Assembly: GCF_009932555.1 (NCBI RefSeq)
Contig: NZ_BLJO01000002.1
Span: forward strand, 802,289 to 866,288
DNA length: 64,000 bases
Source of the DNA: Steroidobacter agaridevorans
Lineage (GTDB): Bacteria; Pseudomonadota; Gammaproteobacteria; Steroidobacterales; Steroidobacteraceae
Direction: 5' to 3'
In this document: positions 62,089 to 64,000 of the stretch, piece by piece
Layout: every line of letters begins with the position of its first letter
Position numbering within the stretch: the stretch's first letter is position 1
The notes under the pieces: generated by a model
The model's input: only the letters and a program-made list of their open reading frames with translations
Told to the model about the DNA's origin: nothing
Databases searched by the model: none
Translations under genes and position numbers: made by a program

Positions 62089-63255
62089 TCAGCCTTCGCT
62101 CGGCGGCTCGCTGACGCGGGCTTGATCGTGCTCTTCGTCCTCGGATGACGCCACCATCGGCGATGACGCGCCGGAGTCGTCGTCGTCATCATCGGCGTCG
62201 GCCAACAGCTCAGTGTCGTCGTCCTCGGCGTCGGCCGAGAGCTCGGTGTCGTCGTCCTCAGCATCGGCCGAGAGTTCGGTGTCATCGTCGGCGGCGTCAG
62301 CCGAGAGCACGGTGTCGTCGTCACCGGCATCGGCCGAGAGTTCGTCGTCCTCGTCGTCGTCCTCGTCCTCGTCCTCGTCGTTCGAGTCGTCGTCGTCATC
62401 TTCGTCCGACTCGTCGTCGTCGGAATCGATGTCGTCCGCTTCATCTTCGTCGGAGTCGGCTTCGGCGACGGTTTCGCCATCGGCGGCATCGTCAGCATCT
62501 GCATCTGCGCCAGCTTCGGCAGCAGCATCCGCGTCAGCGTCAGCGTCAGCGTCAGCGTCAGCGTCCGCGGTCGCTTCCGCTTCACCGGCAGACTCTGCAG
62601 CTTCGCCGCTCGCGACTGTTTCTTCCGTCGGCGCGCCCTCTTCGGTGCTCGCGGCAGCTTCGCCTTCCGCCAAGGCTTCGGTCTGCTGCGGCTGATCGGC
62701 AGGCAGCTCGAGTTGCACACCGATGGTCTCGATGTCCTTCAGCTCGGCCAGCGTCGGCAGCTGATCCAGGCTCTTCAAACCGAAATAATCCAGGAACTCT
62801 CGCGTCGTGCCGAGCAGTTCCGGACGGCCCGGGACTTCGCGATGGCCGACGGTGCGAATCCAGCCGCGCTCCTGCAAGGTGCGCATGATGGTCGAACTGA
62901 TCGACACGCCGCGGATCTCTTCGATCTCGCTGCGGGTGATGGGCTGGCGGTAGGCGATGAGCGCCAGGGTTTCCAGGAACGCACGCGAGTATTTCGCGGG
63001 CCGCTCCGACCACAGGCGCGAGACCACTTCGGCGGCCTTCGGACGCACTTGAATGCGCCAGCCACTCGCGACTTCAACCAGCTCGATGCCCCGGTTCTCA
63101 TAGTCCGCGATCAGCATGCCGATGGCGGTGGTAAAGAACTCGGGCGTGGGCCGCTCGCGTTCCTCGAAGAGGTCCATCAACTGCTGCGTCGTGATCGGCT
63201 TGCCAGCCGCCAGCAGCGTCGCTTCGATGATGTGCTTGAGATCGTGTTCGTTCAT
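62089..63255 (-). CDS. scpB: Segregation and condensation protein B with long acidic tail
   Basis: 388 residues. Residues 1-180 are ScpB: two winged-helix domains with LKHIIEATLLAAGKPITTQQL, SRAFLETLALIAYRQPITRSEIEEIRGVSISSTIMRTLQERGWI and GRPELLGTTREFLDYFGL. It works with ScpA and SMC in chromosome condensation. Residues about 190-388 are an Asp/Glu/Ala/Ser-rich disordered tail, absent from standard ScpB of about 180-200 residues. The tail contains an (Ala-Asp)n run and five 11-residue units of LSADAxDDDTE type. The start overlaps the upstream gene's stop by 4 nt (ATGA). Confidence 0.93.
   Translation of the reverse strand: MNEHDLKHIIEATLLAAGKPITTQQLMDLFEERERPTPEFFTTAIGMLIADYENRGIELVEVASGWRIQVRPKAAEVVSRLWSERPAKYSRAFLETLALIAYRQPITRSEIEEIRGVSISSTIMRTLQERGWIRTVGHREVPGRPELLGTTREFLDYFGLKSLDQLPTLAELKDIETIGVQLELPADQPQQTEALAEGEAAASTEEGAPTEETVASGEAAESAGEAEATADADADADADADADAAAEAGADADADDAADGETVAEADSDEDEADDIDSDDDESDEDDDDDSNDEDEDEDDDEDDELSADAGDDDTVLSADAADDDTELSADAEDDDTELSADAEDDDTELLADADDDDDDSGASSPMVASSEDEEHDQARVSEPPSEG
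62176..62343 (-). repeat. 33-bp tandem repeat encoding the scpB tail
   Basis: Five consecutive units encode LSADAGDDDTV, LSADAADDDTE, LSADAEDDDTE, LSADAEDDDTE and LLADADDDDDD. The central two are nearly identical at DNA level, indicating recent duplication. Length stays in multiples of 33 bp so the frame is kept. Confidence 0.85.
62531..62566 (-). repeat. Hexanucleotide repeat (plus-strand GTCAGC) in scpB
   Basis: About five perfect GTCAGC units (plus strand) encode the (Ala-Asp)n run. A likely slippage site; changes by one unit add or remove two residues without a frameshift. Confidence 0.85.
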
Positions 63256-64000
63256 CTCGATGGTTCCGCGTCCGAATTGTCGTCCGAGCTTCCGGCCCCG
63301 GTCACGCTGTCGCCTGCCTGGGACACCTCAGGCTCGGACTGATCGGCAATCTGTTCACTCGTTGTCTCGTCCTGCCCGGCGGTCACCGGCGGCACCGATG
63401 AATCGTCGACGACGACGTTGGTCGTTTCTTCAACTTCGACGGGTTCGAGCGCAGCAGATGTATCTTCTGCCGCCACTTCGATCGTTTCGATCGCCGGCTC
63501 GTCCGCGGTTACGACGACATCCGTCGTCTCGACCGGCTGCGAATGCTCGTCGACCTCGTGTGCCGCCGGTAAGTCGGAAGATGCGACGGGCTCGTCGGCG
63601 ATCTCCGCCGTCTCGGCCCCGGCCACAAACTCTTCAACAACTTCAGTCGGCTCGGTCGCAGCCACAAACTCTTCGACGACCTCGACCGGTGCAGCCGCAG
63701 CCACAAACTCTTCGACAACCTCGGCCGGCTCAGCCGCAGCAACAAACTCTTCGACAACCTCGGCCGGTTCAGCCGCAGCAACAAACCCTTCAACGACTTC
63801 AGTCGATTCAGCCGCAGCAACAAACTCTTCGACGCCTTCAGCTGGCTCGGCCGCAGTAACAAACTCTTCGACGCTCTCTGCCGGCGCGACCTGGGCAACG
63901 GATTCCTCGCCGTCGATCGCAGGCTCGGCATCGGTAACGAATTCGTTGGCGACTTCAGTCGACTCGACCTGAGCGACAGCGTCTTCACCGCCGGCCACAG
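63252..64000 (-). CDS. Acidic repetitive C-terminal part of a protein, probably ScpA; start outside window
   Basis: An open frame of about 249 codons runs off the right edge; a GTG at 63998 is probably an internal Val, not the start. The visible part is disordered, Glu/Val/Ala-rich, with seven or more 13-residue units of the type VEEFVAAAEPAEV, then a less regular acidic end. No domain is visible. It overlaps scpB by 4 nt (ATGA), and scpA is the usual upstream partner of scpB, so this is best read as a long tail on ScpA. A separate acidic protein is the alternative. Confidence 0.6.
   Translation of the reverse strand, partial: VAGGEDAVAQVESTEVANEFVTDAEPAIDGEESVAQVAPAESVEEFVTAAEPAEGVEEFVAAAESTEVVEGFVAAAEPAEVVEEFVAAAEPAEVVEEFVAAAAPVEVVEEFVAATEPTEVVEEFVAGAETAEIADEPVASSDLPAAHEVDEHSQPVETTDVVVTADEPAIETIEVAAEDTSAALEPVEVEETTNVVVDDSSVPPVTAGQDETTSEQIADQSEPEVSQAGDSVTGAGSSDDNSDAEPSR
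63613..63890 (-). repeat. 39-bp tandem repeats in the scpA-position gene
   Basis: About seven units of 39 bp, each encoding VEEFVAAAEPAEV or a close variant. On the plus strand they are recognised by ACAAACTCTTC recurring every 39 bases from about 63625. Copies differ mainly at Ala/Thr/Gly and Pro/Ser positions. Confidence 0.85.

Noticed and set aside
62176..63890. Regular repeats that could suggest a CRISPR array
   Set aside because: Units are adjacent without unique spacers, keep reading frame and encode acidic protein repeats.

Overview
The window is a high-GC, gene-dense stretch of a Gammaproteobacterium. The evidence is the block gyrA-serC-serA-pheA-aroA-cmk-rpsA-ihfB-lapA-lapB, with an MtaD-type hydrolase, ubiG and yciK beside it. 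The metabolic mix (phenylacetate catabolism, a fused branched-chain E1, many multiheme cytochromes) suggests a free-living aerobe or facultative bacterium of the Steroidobacter/Nevskia type. This placement is inference and was not tested by a search.

Layout. 1-8.8 kb: an MscS-type channel running off the left edge, a tRNA-Ala(CGC) with its promoter, a histidine phosphatase, an orphan allophanate hydrolase, a Cys-rich lipoprotein, a CxxCxxCC (YkgJ-type) protein, a DUF3187 outer-membrane-type protein, a DUF6356 membrane protein, an Lrp-type regulator and a flavin monooxygenase. 8.8-16.5 kb: the phenylacetyl-CoA epoxidase operon paaABCDE with paaG and paaZ, divergent from paaX. 16.5-20.5 kb: a branched-chain oxo-acid dehydrogenase (E2 and a fused E1 alpha-beta), divergent from a BkdR-like Lrp regulator. 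20.5-22.1 kb: a DUF72 protein and an unrecognised membrane-anchored protein whose Shine-Dalgarno lies inside a long RNA hairpin.

22.2-38.3 kb holds the most unusual content: nine tightly packed, partly overlapping minus-strand genes. In transcription order they are: a fused flavin reductase / two cyclic-nucleotide-binding domains / four [4Fe-4S] clusters; a membrane protein with histidines suited to b hemes; a protein with a cytoplasmic FHA domain, one membrane span and a decaheme cytochrome; a lipoprotein with two GlcG/HbpS-like domains; an outer-membrane barrel candidate; a 1255-residue decaheme cytochrome with a C-terminal LVIVD-like propeller; a pentaheme cytochrome c554-like protein; a membrane-anchored PP2C phosphatase; and a membrane-anchored double-FHA protein. 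I read this as a possible electron route from cytoplasmic NAD(P)H through the inner membrane and periplasm to the outer membrane, gated by a cyclic nucleotide and by protein phosphorylation. The parts are read directly from sequence; the system-level function is inference.

38.3-64 kb: a subtilisin-type protease with a GlyGly-CTERM-like tail, gabT, galU, comEA, then the housekeeping block lapBA-ihfB-rpsA-cmk-aroA-pheA-serA-serC-gyrA. Divergent from it run an MtaD-like amidohydrolase lacking the usual metal/catalytic Asp, ubiG, rmuC, a squalene/phytoene synthase-like protein, yciK and a VOC protein. The right edge carries an RluB-position pseudouridine synthase homologue whose catalytic Asp motif is replaced, then scpB and the end of a gene that is probably scpA, both with long acidic repetitive tails.
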